Positions 49,000 through 59,925 of a stretch of DNA of 64,000 nt are shown piece after piece. A program made the position numbers and the translations under genes. Below the pieces are notes generated by a model that was not told where the DNA came from, ran no database searches, and worked only from the letters and a program-made list of their open reading frames with translations. The first letter of the stretch is position 1, and each line of letters opens with the position of its first letter. The DNA is from Plasmodiophora brassicae (Eukaryota > Endomyxa: Phytomyxea > Phytomyxea > Plasmodiophorida): NCBI GenBank assembly GCA_036867785.1, contig CP145415.1, positions 372,001 through 436,000 of the forward strand. The letters run 5' to 3'.

Positions 49000-50286
49000 A
49001 TGGCTGCTGCGTGTGGCGCGTCGCCGACTCTGCGCAGCGTCTGTCGGCAGCTCGTGCCCGCCTGGGCCGACCTGCGTGACGACGACATCGACGTCGACCC
49101 GTTGCTGGGCGGCCTCAGCAACAAGCTGTGGCATGTGCGCCTGCCGGCTCCGGGGGGTCGCCACCCGACCGAGATCGTCCTGCGGCAGTTCTGCACGACG
49201 TCCGGCCTCATCGATCGGCCCTACGAGCAGCGCGTGTTCGCATTCCTCGCCGACACCGGGTTCGCCCCGAAACTGTTCGGCGCCAACGGCGAGTTCCGTG
49301 CAGAACAGTACATACGTGGCGTCTCGCTGACTGTCGAAGTACGCCGACTCCGTATACTCATTGCTCTCTGTACCCGGTACTGAATGTCGTTCAAAGGAGT
49401 TCGGCCGGCCAGCGACACTGGAAGTCGTGGGGGACCTCATTGGGCAATTCCACAGCCTGGAACCGCCGCCGGACGTGACGCGCTATTCGCCAGGCTGTGA
49501 ACGGCCAGCGAACGTCCTCGAACAATGCGATCAATGGGTTCGGACAGCGCTGGACGCGGCCCAGCATGCCAATCCGGAACTGGTCGACAGGCTGCGGCGA
49601 TGCAAGGACGAGTTCGATCGCATCGTCAGGCCGCTCTTGCTCATGGCGCAGTCGCCCGTCGTCTTTTGCCATAACGATGTTCAGGAAGGCAACGTCATAC
49701 GATCCGACGACAATGAGTACTTTCTCATCGACTGTATGTCAGACCTTGCCCCGCGGGTCGAGACGCGCTAAACCTGATCTCACTGCATGCAGATGAAGTA
49801 AGCGTGGCATGAGCGTCGTCACGACCGCCCAGGTGCTGAGTGATGTCACCGTAGTATGCGGCCTGGAACTTCAGAGCATACGATCTCGCCAATTCTCTGT
49901 GCGAAACCGTGATCGACAACCAGGCCGACAACGAGCACGGGTTTGCAATACGACCGGATCTCGCACCTTCTCCGGATGCCATTAGGGGTATGGCGGTCTC
50001 CTACCTGAAACGCGTGCAGGCGCTCACGCCTCGCGGGCGCCGTCGCTCAATCACGTCGTCTGCGGTCGACGCTCTAATCGAGGTCTGTCTGCTGACCGGA
50101 TTCTATACGCATGTGCACCTGATTGGGACGGCTGCCCAGGAGGTCAAACTGTTCAAGCCCGTCTCCCATCTGCTGTGGGCGGCCTGGGCGGTGGCCAAGG
50201 TCCACGGCAGCGCCATCGAGTTCGGGTACGCGCAGTACGCACGCGCACGGCTCGACCTGTTCGACAGGGAGCTCCAAAGAGGTTAA
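49000..50286 (+). CDS. Choline/ethanolamine kinase
   Basis: Exons 49000-49338, 49397-49733, 49793-49797 and 49855-50286 give 370 residues in exact phase. N-terminal GGLSNKLWHVRLP is the nucleotide-binding loop of the family (GG-x-x-N). CHNDVQEGNV (from residue about 204) is Brenner's motif with the catalytic Asp. The metal-binding motif D-Y-E-Y-AAWNFRAYDLAN begins at residue 225, and its Tyr-Glu is formed by a 5-nt exon. The family phosphorylates choline or ethanolamine with ATP, the first step of the Kennedy pathway in the cytosol; which substrate is preferred cannot be told. The three introns (58, 59, 57 bp) all have GT-AG borders. Upstream 48730-48999 has no other gene, and the fucosyltransferase diverges from it. 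Confidence 0.93.
49793..49797 (+). other. Candidate 5-nt microexon ATGAA
   Basis: The exon before ends ATC GAC T and is followed by GTATGT. TGCATGCAG precedes ATGAA and GTAAGC follows it. The next exon starts at TAT after ACCGTAG. The two introns would be 59 and 57 bp, the normal size here. Including the five bases restores both phase and the conserved D-(F/Y)-E-Y motif. The simpler splice choices I tried either lose the frame or drop the Glu. Confidence 0.8.
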
Positions 50287-50395
50287 AACGGTATGCGGAC
50301 GAAGATGAGTAAAGCGTGGATCGCCAACTGGTAGTTCCTCAGGCGCGACTGGGAACATGATGTCAGCGTCGGCGCCTACTGGATGCACAGCGATT

Positions 50396-50468
50396 GCCCG
50401 ATTAGCTCAGTTGGTAGAGCATGCGTCTAATAAGCGCAAGGTCATCAGTTCGAGACTGATATTGGGCA
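50396..50468 (+). tRNA. tRNA-Ile (anticodon AAU)
   Basis: A 73-nt cloverleaf: acceptor GCCCGAT pairs with ATTGGGC, D arm GCTC/GAGC, anticodon stem TGCGT/GCGCA with loop CTAATAA (anticodon AAT), T arm ATCAG-TTCGAGA-CTGAT and discriminator A. There is no intron. A T run follows. Confidence 0.95.
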
Positions 50469-50485
50469 CGTACCGTTTTGCTATC

Positions 50486-50491
50486 TTTTTT
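50486..50491 (+). terminator. Pol III terminator of tRNA-Ile
   Basis: Six T residues 17 nt after the tRNA end. The rest of 50492-50766 holds no gene I can see. Confidence 0.8.
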
Positions 50492-50766
50492 GTCGATTGA
50501 GGCGGCCTACCTACTCCAGTGCAATAAGGAATGGCAAACGTGATCGGTGCTGCCACCGTCACATAAGGTGACCCACTACAGATGACTGGCGAACCTGGCA
50601 GCGCTCATTGGCGACATCTGTCTCCCCAACTGATGCCCTCGTGCAGTTGATTGGCTATTGTTGGATGTACCGCGTCAGGAGACTCGCCTGCGTCGACGCG
50701 TGCCCCAGGCCACCTAACGCGTTCCGAACGAAACGGTCTGCAAGTACTTATTGTCGCGTGACGTGA

Positions 50767-51910
50767 TCAGTGTGTAGAAATACGCGACTCGATTGCGGTC
50801 AACGACGATCTTAGCGCCCGCGTTGCATCGTGGGTCGCACTGTCCACAATCGAGCAGATATCGTCCCAAAGCGTGCCCAGACGCGGTTCAACGGCCATGA
50901 CGCATGGATCCACGATGCTGCTGTAGAGCGTGTTCGCCCCGCGATAACCGGGAAGCAGGCACCAGAGCACAAACACCACCTTCAACGGGTAATAGAAAGG
51001 GAAACTACGACACACGTTGAACCACGAGCGCGCCCGGCGCAGCAGCGACAGACGAGACCGACCTGGACAGGAACGAATCCGCAACGACCTCCGACATCTG
51101 GAATACGCCAAACACGACCTGACACACGTGTGCAGATCATCAGGGTGCCTTGTTGCATGCCGAACCGCACAGTTCCAACGGTGGTTACCCAGTACATCAG
51201 CCACGACGACACGTCCGACTTGCCGGGGTCATCGCTTTCCAGGCAGCGGAACGACGCATAGATCGGGTACAGGAACCCAATCCACAAACTAGGAGGACGA
51301 ACGTCAGCAAATGGGACCCCAACGTTCTGCAGCGGCGCACGCCCACACCAACGCTTACCACAGGGCGCTGCTGCCGAACCCGAACAGGATGAAGGCCATT
51401 GCTGCGGCGGCCGCCAGGATCAGCAGGTGCGCCTTGCGAATGCCCGTGTACTCCTCGATGTCGTTCAGCGCATCTGCCGTTCCCCACCGACCGAATCAGC
51501 ACGGTTCGACGTCGCGTGTCGCGGCCCAGTACGTATACCGTATTGCTCCAGGCGATCGTCCAGCTGTGCGGGCAACCCGTCAGCGACGCGCAACGAACGA
51601 CGACACCATCCACAACGACCTTCTGCAACTGGTCGACGGATCCTACCCGCCGCCCTGATACCGATGCAGGCACGGCGACGGGTCGTGCCGGCGATGTCCA
51701 CCCGGCCAGGGTCTGCGCCACCGAATTCAGGGCGGCGAACGCGGCCGCCGACGCCTTGTGCCGTCGCGCCCGGTTGCGCGCCAGGCGCCGGCGCCGCTCC
51801 TCGGCCGTCTCGGGCGGCATGCCCCGTTCCGGCGATGGCGACGGTCGCCGGTCGCCCGGGCGGCGCCGTCGCGGACGCCCGTCCGCCTCCGCATCATCCG
51901 TGTCCGCCAT
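50767..51910 (-). CDS. REEP/Yop1/HVA22 family ER-shaping protein
   Basis: Six exons (51910-51702, 51642-51539, 51473-51359, 51288-51189, 51118-51063, 51004-50767) add to 273 residues in phase. An Arg/Ala-rich N-terminal extension is followed by the family core: LDDRLEQYDALNDIEEYTGIRK, a hydrophobic hairpin (LILAAAAAMAFILFGFG), then GFLYPIYASFRCLES. YWVVFGVFQMSEVV follows, and FPFYYPLKVVFVLWCLLPGYRGANTLY completes the TB2/DP1 signature. These proteins insert hairpins into the ER membrane and bend tubules. The core is typical, but the ~70-residue basic N-terminal extension is longer than in yeast Yop1. The second intron (exons 2-3) was placed by homology; the first exon border by phase and intron size. 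Confidence 0.87.
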
Positions 51911-52065
51911 TCGTTCCCGACCGCCAATGCGGACTCTCTCCCTCTCTCTCGTTCTGTGCCCGACCGAGCCCAGTTGCCGCCGGTCGCCGAGGATGACGTC
52001 GTATCATTTACTACGTTCTATGTTTAGATTCGGTTCGTCGCGTTCCTCAGGTGACCGATGGCAGG

Positions 52066-54659
52066 TTAGCATTGGATCGTGGCGTTGGCTGGCAGGCCCC
52101 AATCAGGGCGGCGCTGCGCCGGGGAAGGTGAACGACGACAGACCGGGTTCCCTGTCAATGTGCTGCGCACGTCAGTACTCTGCTCTGGGCAGCGGGCGCA
52201 CCACCACAGGTGACAGATACAGTGTCGTCAGCGCCGGCGCCCTGCTGAATGCGCCCGTCGCGATGCACCCGATCTGGTTGTGGCCCAAATCGCTACACAC
52301 ACACACACACACACACCGGTCACGACCGTTCTACAATGTTCGCCAGGCGATCGCGGACGTACAGGGAGGCCAGCAACGGCAGGTCGCGGAACGTGTCCTG
52401 CTCGACGGCTTGGAGCCCGTTCTGCTCTAACGAACTGGGCATTCACTGCGTTGGTGGCATACAACGCCGACAATTCGCCATTGGGACGTACAGGTCGGCC
52501 AGCAACGTCAGGCCGTTGAACGTCCCGCTCCTGATCGAACCGATGCGATTCCTGGCCAGCGACCTGCGCCGCGCGTCTGACCGATCAGTTGATGGTGTCC
52601 GGTGGCTAAGACGCACATACAGGGCAACGAGCGTCGACAGCCCGGCGAACGCATCCTGCTCGATCATCTCGATCTCGTTGTCGCCCAGGTTGCTGCGCAA
52701 CGGTCAGTTCGCCGTTGTCGATTCGCGCATTGAACACGTACAGGAAGGCGAGCGAAGACATCCCGTGAAACACGCCGACCTCAATAACCTGGAGCCGGTT
52801 GTTGCCCATCCACCTATTGGCGATCCGTTAGTCGCTGCGCATTGGACCATCTGGCGTCATACACACAGAACGTTCAGTGCCATGCCGTCGAAGGCGCCCT
52901 TCTCGATCGCCTGGATCTCGTTGTCGTTTACGTAACTGGGCGGTATTCGATCAGTCCCGTTGGACAATGGCAGTGCTGGTGACCCGTACAGTTGCGCTAA
53001 CGACGGTAGCCCAGCGAGCATGCCTTTGTCGATCGATGTCAGGCGATTGTCACACAACGCGCTGCGTGCACAGCTGGTTCAGCGGATGGCGTCAGGTGGC
53101 GCCAGCGCCCCGACCGTGACGATACGTACAGGTGGTTCAGCAGCGGTAGCCCATGAAACGCGCCGCCCTCAATGGCCCGGATCCGATTCTTCGCCAAGCG
53201 GCTGGTGTGCCAACGTCAGTTATTCGCGGCCGGCGAGCATGCCGCTGTCGTACAGTTTGGTCAGTGAGGACATGCCAATGAACGTGCCAGCCTCTATCGT
53301 CCGTATCTCGTTCTGTATGAACGACCTGTGCAACGTTCAGCGACCGGGTGACGGGTCGGCGAGGTTCAACAACCGGCCCCTACAGGTCCTGCAGTGCCGA
53401 CATGCCAGCGAACGCGCCTTTCTCGATCGTCCGGATCCGGTTGTCATTCAGGTACCTGTTCAGCGATTACTGAGATGAAAATCACGTTGCGTTATGCATG
53501 TCGGTGGTGGATCCGCACCATGTGGTTAACGAGGGCAGGTCGGCGAACACGTCCTTCTGGATCGACTGGATCCGGTTACCGGACAGGTACCTGCACGAAG
53601 AGATGAGCTGGCCGCGCCCGGTCCGATGCCTGAACGATCTATAGGCGTACAAGGTAGAGAGGGTCGACAGGCCGTGAAAGGCGCCGCTCTCGATTGTCTC
53701 GATCCGGTTCCTCTCCAGGTACCTGGTGCACAGCGTCCGTTAAGTGGTCGGAGCGATGACGGGGATCGGTACGAACAGATGGGTCAGGCATCGGCACGCG
53801 ACGAACGCCCGACTGGTGATCGACTCGATGTGGTTGTTACTCAGGTCACTGGATAGCAGACCAGAGTTAATAGAAACGCGGGCGCTGGATACGTGTGCTG
53901 GCACCGTACAGTTCGCTGGACGACGAGACAGACGTGATATTGGCGAACCAGTCGTTCGATAAGCTCCCCCAGACCGCGGCATGTGTGCACCTGCTCGTCC
54001 TGGTCAGGCTTGCCGTACACTTGCCCTGAAAGAAGCTGCGCGCCATGCGCCTGACGAAATCGGTGATGAAATCGGCTGGTAGACGTACGCCCACCCTACA
54101 GCACTTGTCGGTTATATACGAAGACGTCCCCGTTATACGATTCATGACATACGCTGCGGCAGACGTCGCCAAGTAGTCAAACACACTCGACGACGACCAC
54201 ACGGGCGGTCTTGCTGGATCGGCGCTTAACGCCTGGACAACTAAATCCGACAAAGGATCCAGGACGCCTTGCATGTTCAGGTAATCGGCGATGCCCATCA
54301 TGCGAAACAGGGCTCGAGGGTCGTCCTCGGATGGCAGGACGCCGTCTACCATGTAAGCCTCCATCTGTGGACGGCCGGCCGACGTTATATGCCTATAACG
54401 GGCCATCGTCGCGATCGACACGACGTCAGGGACAGGCACAACGTACCAGTCGGAACCGCTCCGCGTTGATATATGGGAGCGAGAAGTTTCTGTCGACGTC
54501 GTCCGGTGACGTGCCGAGCATGTCGTGTATCATCTTGGAGTGCGCCACGACAATGGACATGTTCACGTACACGACGACGCCGTCGGCCAGCTCGAAATGA
54601 ATGCCGCCGACGCTGGCGGCTAGCGCCGACAGTAGAGCGAGACGCAGAAGCACTGGCAT
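52066..54659 (-). CDS. Skp1/POZ-like plus leucine-rich-repeat protein
   Basis: The first exon encodes a hydrophobic start (MPVLLRLALLSALAASVGG) and then a Skp1-like POZ fold (ELADGVVVYVN, HSKMIHDMLG, LPYINAERF). An exon with ADYLNMQGVLDPLSDLVVQAL, like the Skp1 dimerisation helix, follows. Further down I count about 13 LRRs of the type NRIxxIExGAFxGLxxLxxLYV between about 53855 and 52210. Each is on its own exon of about 70 nt separated by introns of about 60-70 bp. The C-terminal end TGNPVCRR resembles an LRR cap and stops at 52066. Exact splice borders were not fixed for every repeat. Signal-peptide-like residues before a POZ domain are odd, so the start could be wrong. Function is unknown; a ligand- or substrate-binding receptor/adaptor is a guess. 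An intron near 52292-52316 holds a (CA)n run. Confidence 0.7.
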
Positions 54660-55314
54660 TCGCGAGACAGCTGGGTTGGCCGTTTGTCGATAATCGGGCG
54701 GATGTCTGGCTACCAGTGCGGCGGCCGAGGGGTGCGGTCGTGCGGACCTGCCACAAATAGAACGCCCTCGTCACCACTGACACGCGGTCGACCAGAGCGC
54801 CGCCGGAAATAGGTCAGGCCCTGAAAGTTAATAGGCCCTGAAAGTCATATACCGCACCGACGGCAGCAACATGCTGCGTTGGTGACGACGGTCGCCGTCG
54901 ACCACCATTCGATGGACAGGAACGCGCATGCGCTCAGTGCGCCCGGTACGTACCTGTGCCGTCGACGTCCCCGACCCGACAGACAGAAGCCTGCGCGCAT
55001 GCATGCAGCCCTGGCCGATGCCACGCTCGGCGCGATGATCGACGACGACATGACCGTCGAATGACGTACCCAGCATTCCGATATGTACCACAATTAACGG
55101 AGCTCAGATCGAGGCTGCGTCAACTCGCCACACGAGCGGCGACCGGCTGTTGTTCATCGTCGACAAACCACTCACTCGGTCTCTCATGCCCAACTGTAGA
55201 GCAGGACGCAGCTAGCGTGGATTCTTTGAACGTGGTCCGCGGTCGCTGAGAGCAACCTGGACGCCGAGGACATCCATAGGCACTATACTATAGACTAGGC
55301 GGTTCGGCATGCGT
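54660..55314. other. Intergenic, no gene seen
   Basis: Short overlapping ORFs on both strands lack family resemblance or plausible splice context. A near-duplicate CCTGAAAGT motif (54819-54845) is the only local repeat noted. Confidence 0.5.
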
Positions 55315-55798
55315 TTATATACGGTCCTTGGCGGCACGGCCGGCTTCGAAACTGATCGTGCGTAACAGCGTATCTGTGAAGTCGACCAGGTGCTGGTTAC
55401 GCTCCAGGGCATCAGCAAGGGCCTGGCGAGGTTTGCCCGCCAAGTCCCGAATAATGTCTCGCAGTTCCCTGCTGCGCAACGCGCCCTGCACCTCCTCTGA
55501 ACGCTCTACCGTACGACATCGCGGATTCAGCATCGGAGCGCAAACCCGGGAAGAACGCCCTACCAATCAGCGCCCGATCCGCGTCCGTCAGCAGCACCCA
55601 TTCCGAATGTTCCGCGCCCAGCGACCGCGCCGCATCGGCAGTACCGCGCTGGTCGTCGGCGACAGGTGCAGTGGGCGCGCACCCGGTCGCCGTGTGCGAT
55701 TTATAGCAGGCCACGGAACAGTACCGAGCAACGCGACAGGCCGGGCATCGGTACCGCGCCGATGCCGCGTCGCAGACGTGGCATGGCTCGTCCGCCAT
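55315..55798 (-). CDS. ZNHIT3: HIT-type zinc finger protein, ZNHIT3-like
   Basis: Two exons (55798-55546 and 55505-55315) give 147 residues, close to the ~155 of animal ZNHIT3. The N-terminus is a zf-HIT domain: CHVC, YRCPAC, ARYCSVAC, KSHTATGC. The C-terminus (EVQGALRSRELRDIIRDL ... HLVDFTDTLLRTI) matches the ZNHIT3 C-terminal helical region. ZNHIT3 works in box C/D snoRNP assembly together with NUFIP. The intron between the exons would be only 40 bp (GTTTGC...GGTAG), unusually small even here. The Met at 55798 lies five residues before the first Cys; the frame is open further upstream but that sequence does not look conserved. Confidence 0.85.
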
Positions 55799-56463
55799 CG
55801 TTTGCCGCTCTGACCCAGTCGCCGCCCTGCAGTCGCGCAGTTTTCCAACGGTGCGGTCCCCGGGCCGAAAACGCGTTACCTGCCAGCCAACATCCGAGCC
55901 AGACACGAGCAGCCGCGCTGGACGGATGTTACATCGGATCATGCTCCCGGGCGACGACTGCAACGGTATATTCACCCAGCGGTCCCTAAGCGAATCGGGT
56001 AGCGCGCTGCGTTGCGGAACAATGACGACTCTGGGGTGCTCCGGTTTCAAACCGTGGTCATTGTGCACCCTTAGACAGCACGTCGCGCGTCGTACACCGG
56101 TACTCTGCGACGCAGGGCTGGACGGGAGTGCCATCGGGACGGAAAGGGGGGCACAGCCGGCGAGCGCGACTGGACGAAAAGTCGCGAACGCCGTGACTGG
56201 GGGGCCGGGGGAGGCGTCCAACTCCGCAGCGCACATTGACATAGCGTAGGACCGCACACAGCCGCGCGCCGGCCATCGACCAGATACGCTCCCCGTGACG
56301 CGTGACCATCACCACAGCTGACCGCCGCCAGAGTTCCATCCGGGTCCGGAAACACACACACGCGCAAGGCCCCGGGGCCACCGCCCGTCGCGTATCGTCA
56401 ACGTTCGGTGGTGCGGGTTCCGTTGCGGTACGACGTGGACGGTCCGGCTCCGGGCGTAACCAC
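55799..56463. other. Divergent intergenic region
   Basis: It separates ZNHIT3 (minus) from the next gene (plus). I see no further gene; several long minus-strand ORFs here are GC-driven open frames without domain features. Confidence 0.5.
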
Positions 56464-57684
56464 ATGGCGACGCCTCCGCGCATGCCCCTGACTCCGCCGT
56501 TCCCGTTCCTGGAGTCGCCATTCACAGCGGGCATGGTGCCACCGGCCCCGCTCTGCCTGACGGGCGGCCCGTTCGTCCTCACCGCCGCAGGTCGGCCCCG
56601 ACTTAGGCCTATTTTTACGTCATCTCTCTCAGCATGAGTTGCAGGGGGTGGACCTTCCCTGTCCGTCAGCGATTCGCGAACGGCAACGATTGGCTCGGGC
56701 AGCAGCAGCAGCAGCAGCGGCAGTAGCAGCAGCAGTAGCAATAGCAACGCGACGCCCGCACCGCTGCCTGCCATTCGGATGAAGATTGCCGCCCACCGAT
56801 GGAAGGAGGTCACCGAATTCATGCCCGGCGGCATACCGGTCGTCGAGATCCGCCCGTACAATAAGGCGGATGGTAAACGGTACCTGTACGTGCGGGCGGA
56901 CCTACCGGACGGGCCTGCCCCACGAATGACGGCCCGATTCCGCGTCAGGAGACCCAGCTCGGGCGAGTGGCTCGGTACGTTTCAGGGTCAGCGCGCGCGC
57001 GCGACGCGACGTCCATTAACGGAACCGCTGCAGGGTACCTGACGCCGGCTGCAATGGACTCCCTACCGATCGCTGCACTGAAGACCGATCTGCGCCAGTA
57101 CGACGTTCAGGTTGTCGGCCGTTTCGCATCGTATCGCGCGTGTTGCATCTGACGGCCATGCCGCGTAGATCAAGAGCAACCTGTCGTTGCAGGTGAGCCA
57201 GGCAGTGGTGACTCGGTTGGATGGAGACAACATTGGCCGCTGTGTCACACCTCCCGTCACCGATCAGCTGCAGCTGGTCGTTTCCATGCGCGTTCCAAAC
57301 GATGGCAGCTGGAGAGACATCGCACGGCTACCATTCTACCGTGTCAAACGCCGCAACAAGCGCGGCAGCGGTGGGACCGCATCGCAACCCTGCCCAGCCA
57401 CCGACCAGGCCAACAAACGGCAATGTATTCCTCCGCCAATAGGTCGAACATCCCGTGGAACGTAACCTGGATGCATGGCGCTCACGTCCTCGTCAGGTCA
57501 ACAAGGCTCCCCGTTGCCGTTGCCGTCCGAAGAGTCGTCGATCATGTCCATGCTGCTGTCGGGGAAGCTGTTCGAGCACACCACCGTTGAATTCCCTCCG
57601 GTATCCTATTCGGAACACGATGACCACCATCCGCATGCGGCTCATCGGCACTTGCGCCCGATATGGGCCGACGATGACCAGTGA
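56464..57684 (+). CDS. Unrecognised Ser-rich, NLS-bearing protein
   Basis: Five exons (56464-56590, 56645-56974, 57034-57110, 57169-57424, 57497-57684) with GT-AG borders add exactly to 325 residues. A Pro-rich N-terminus is followed by a Gly/Ser/Asn tract (AGC repeats about 56700-56745). A compact central region (about residues 85-245) is rich in beta-type sequence: EVTEFMPGGIPVVEIRPYN, KRYLYVRADLPDG, LQLVVSMRVPNDG. It is closed by a basic cluster RLPFYRVKRRNKR that looks like a nuclear signal. The tail is His/Asp-rich. I do not recognise a family. The layout (low-complexity N-terminus, beta-rich core, basic patch) would suit a DNA-binding regulator with an immunoglobulin-like fold, but that is only a guess. 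Confidence 0.65.
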
Positions 57685-57796
57685 CGGGCGGGCCGCTACG
57701 TTTGCCCGGGCACAACCTCTTAGTCCACCACCATAACCGACTGTCGAAATGCGTTCCCTTCCCTGGTTAACATACAGAACAGCCGTTACCGCCTCG

Positions 57797-59311
57797 CTAT
57801 AGCACATCGTTTCCCGCCGTGTTATCGGACGTAGGGCTCGGCACCCTGTCCGGTAATTCCAGCTCCACCGTCTTCCCGTCCGTGGTCGTCGACAACGCCC
57901 TTCTTCGGACGGCGATATGGCAGAGGACAACAGCGAGTAGCGCCATGGTGCCTCCGAGCGTCACGTACTTGGCATGAATCGACAGCTGGAGGACAGGCCC
58001 ACAGATGAACTGCAGCGACACTTGCACGACGAGCGACAGCAACGTGCTGAACAGGATGGCGAACCCTCGCACCGATGTGGGCAACCTGTCCAAGTCGACG
58101 GTTAAAACTCTCAGACGACGACGACACGGAAGGGGCGCGGTTCCGAACTCGCAGGCAATGATGGAGGTGGCCGCCGTCATGCAGTACTCGAGGATGGCGC
58201 AAATGCCGCACAGGCAGGCGTACGCCAATGCGATCGTCGACGCCAGACCCGATACGACCAGCAGGGCCGCGATCGACACGGATCCACAGAGCATGATCGG
58301 CACCGGGTGACGGTTCTACGCCACAGAGACACACACATTAGTACCGTGGAAGAAGACGTCCAGGGGGTCGCATCTCACGATGAAACCAGATTGGCACCCG
58401 CTGAGCAGGGCAGCGCCAGCGGCCAGCAAACGGGAAACGGCGTAGATGATGCCGTTCAGGTTGGCGTTCGGGTCGATCTCGAAGAAGAGCGTCACGTGGG
58501 TCAGCAGGACCAGCTCCAGGACGGCATAGCCGACGACGAACCACACCGACCAGATCACGACGGACGGCGACGAATAGATCGCCCGGAGCAGGGCGCGGAG
58601 CTCGCCCAGCGACCGTAATCGAGGCGCCAGCGAGCCCGCAGGGTCGTGCTCGCACCGACGTGGCAGTCGCCGGGCGAACCCAATGACGGTTGCGAAGGAG
58701 ACCAGTGCGATCGCGATGCTGGCTTGCTGGACGGTGAAGAACCAGGTCCAGGCGGCGTGCAGGACATCGCGGAGCACCCAGCCGACCATCCCGCCAATGA
58801 CATGGGCGAGCAGGTTGCACGCTCGAACGTACCCGGTCATCTGGAAGTACATGGAGGCGGGCAGGATCGCGTACAGGTACGCGCTGAACGACACCTTGCA
58901 GGCGACGGCGATCCCGAACATGGCCAGCGCGATCTGATGCGGGTACAGGGCCGACGGGCGGGCGAACTCGTGCGCCAACGCCATGGCCAGGCGCAGGAGG
59001 ACGCCGACAACGATGACGGGGGCGTACCCCGCGCCGTACTCGCTGACGTACATCAGCGGGACGAGCGCCAGCGCCGACGTGTACGAGTACACCGGCCAGA
59101 TATGATGGCTGACGTCATCGTCGTGCAGGGCGCAGACGCGGACGAAGAACTCGTGCAGGTACCCGTAGACTGCAACAGTGGCGCGGCGTCAGACGCAGGG
59201 GGCCACGCGGGGTCCGCACGCGCGCGCACAGCACTGACTCGGGTTGACCGACTGGAACAGCGACACGGCCAGCAGGCCGGCGCAGACGACGTGCAACGCG
59301 CCGACACCCAT
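57797..59311 (-). CDS. SLC19-type folate/thiamine transporter
   Basis: Three exons (59311-59239, 59169-58379, 58315-57797) give about 460 residues with about 11-12 hydrophobic segments. The N-terminus HIWPVYSYTSALALVPLMYVSEY matches the SLC19 YP-x-WTYSY-x-x-LLP pattern, and FSAYLYAILPASMYFQMTGYVRACNLLAHVIGG matches the conserved YYSYIY ... VTSYCRS-x-x-L-x-G region. Animal SLC19 members carry reduced folate or thiamine across the plasma membrane; which one applies here is open. The last exon contains a 42-nt GT...AG stretch (GTGTCGTCG...GGACAG, within about 58075-58130) divisible by three, which could be either a tiny intron or 14 codons. The intron at 58378-58316 is supported by phase and by the Ile-Asn-Arg join. 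Confidence 0.8.
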
Positions 59312-59925
59312 GATCGACCGTCCCGATGACGACGACGGGCGCGCCGTTCCTATATTTGGGACGGACCTGAGTACCTACTCGGTCTCAACCACCTTCTGCA
59401 GGGGGACGTACGACGTACCACGGTTGCTTCCGGGGGGCGGCTGGGGGCGGGTCCGGTCCGGTCTGGTCCCAGATGTGCAGACCCGGTCCCAGTTCGGTCG
59501 TTGTGACTCGTGTCGCGTTCCGGTCCGGTCCCAGTGACGGTCCGGTCCCGTTTACGGTCCGGTCCCACTTCAGGTCCGGTCCGGTTCAGTCCTGGACCGT
59601 GGAAGACCGGTCCCTGCGGTTCGGCCCTAATAATGCCAACGGAATCCGTGACGTACCGGATCCGGTTGGGGCGCGTCGTTTGGGCGGGTCAACGTACGCG
59701 ACGCTCTCGATATGCAACCGGTGATATTCAACCTCCGCGCAGGGCCCCACCGGTATCGGGGGCCCACCATGGCCGATGGCCAGGTAAGGCTATGCCACGA
59801 CGGGACCTGCTTCGATGAAGGAGCGCGCCCGCCCCGCCAGTCACAGGTCACCAATGGCACATGCGTGGATCGAGTACGCTGCGATCTCTGCCCATATACA
59901 GTAGGTAGACAGGGACCGAAGGAGC
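59312..59925. repeat. Intergenic region with degenerate GGTCCGGTCCC array
   Basis: Between about 59450 and 59620 the motif GGTCCGGTCCC recurs about seven times, spaced 15-30 bp apart. It is probably a decayed minisatellite or a cluster of binding sites in the divergent promoter region of the transporter and the first RGS gene. No gene is seen. Confidence 0.6.

Noticed and set aside
49721-49771. Choline kinase ending at the TAA after 49733
   Set aside because: That would remove the metal-binding motif and the C-terminal half, which follow in frame after two short introns.
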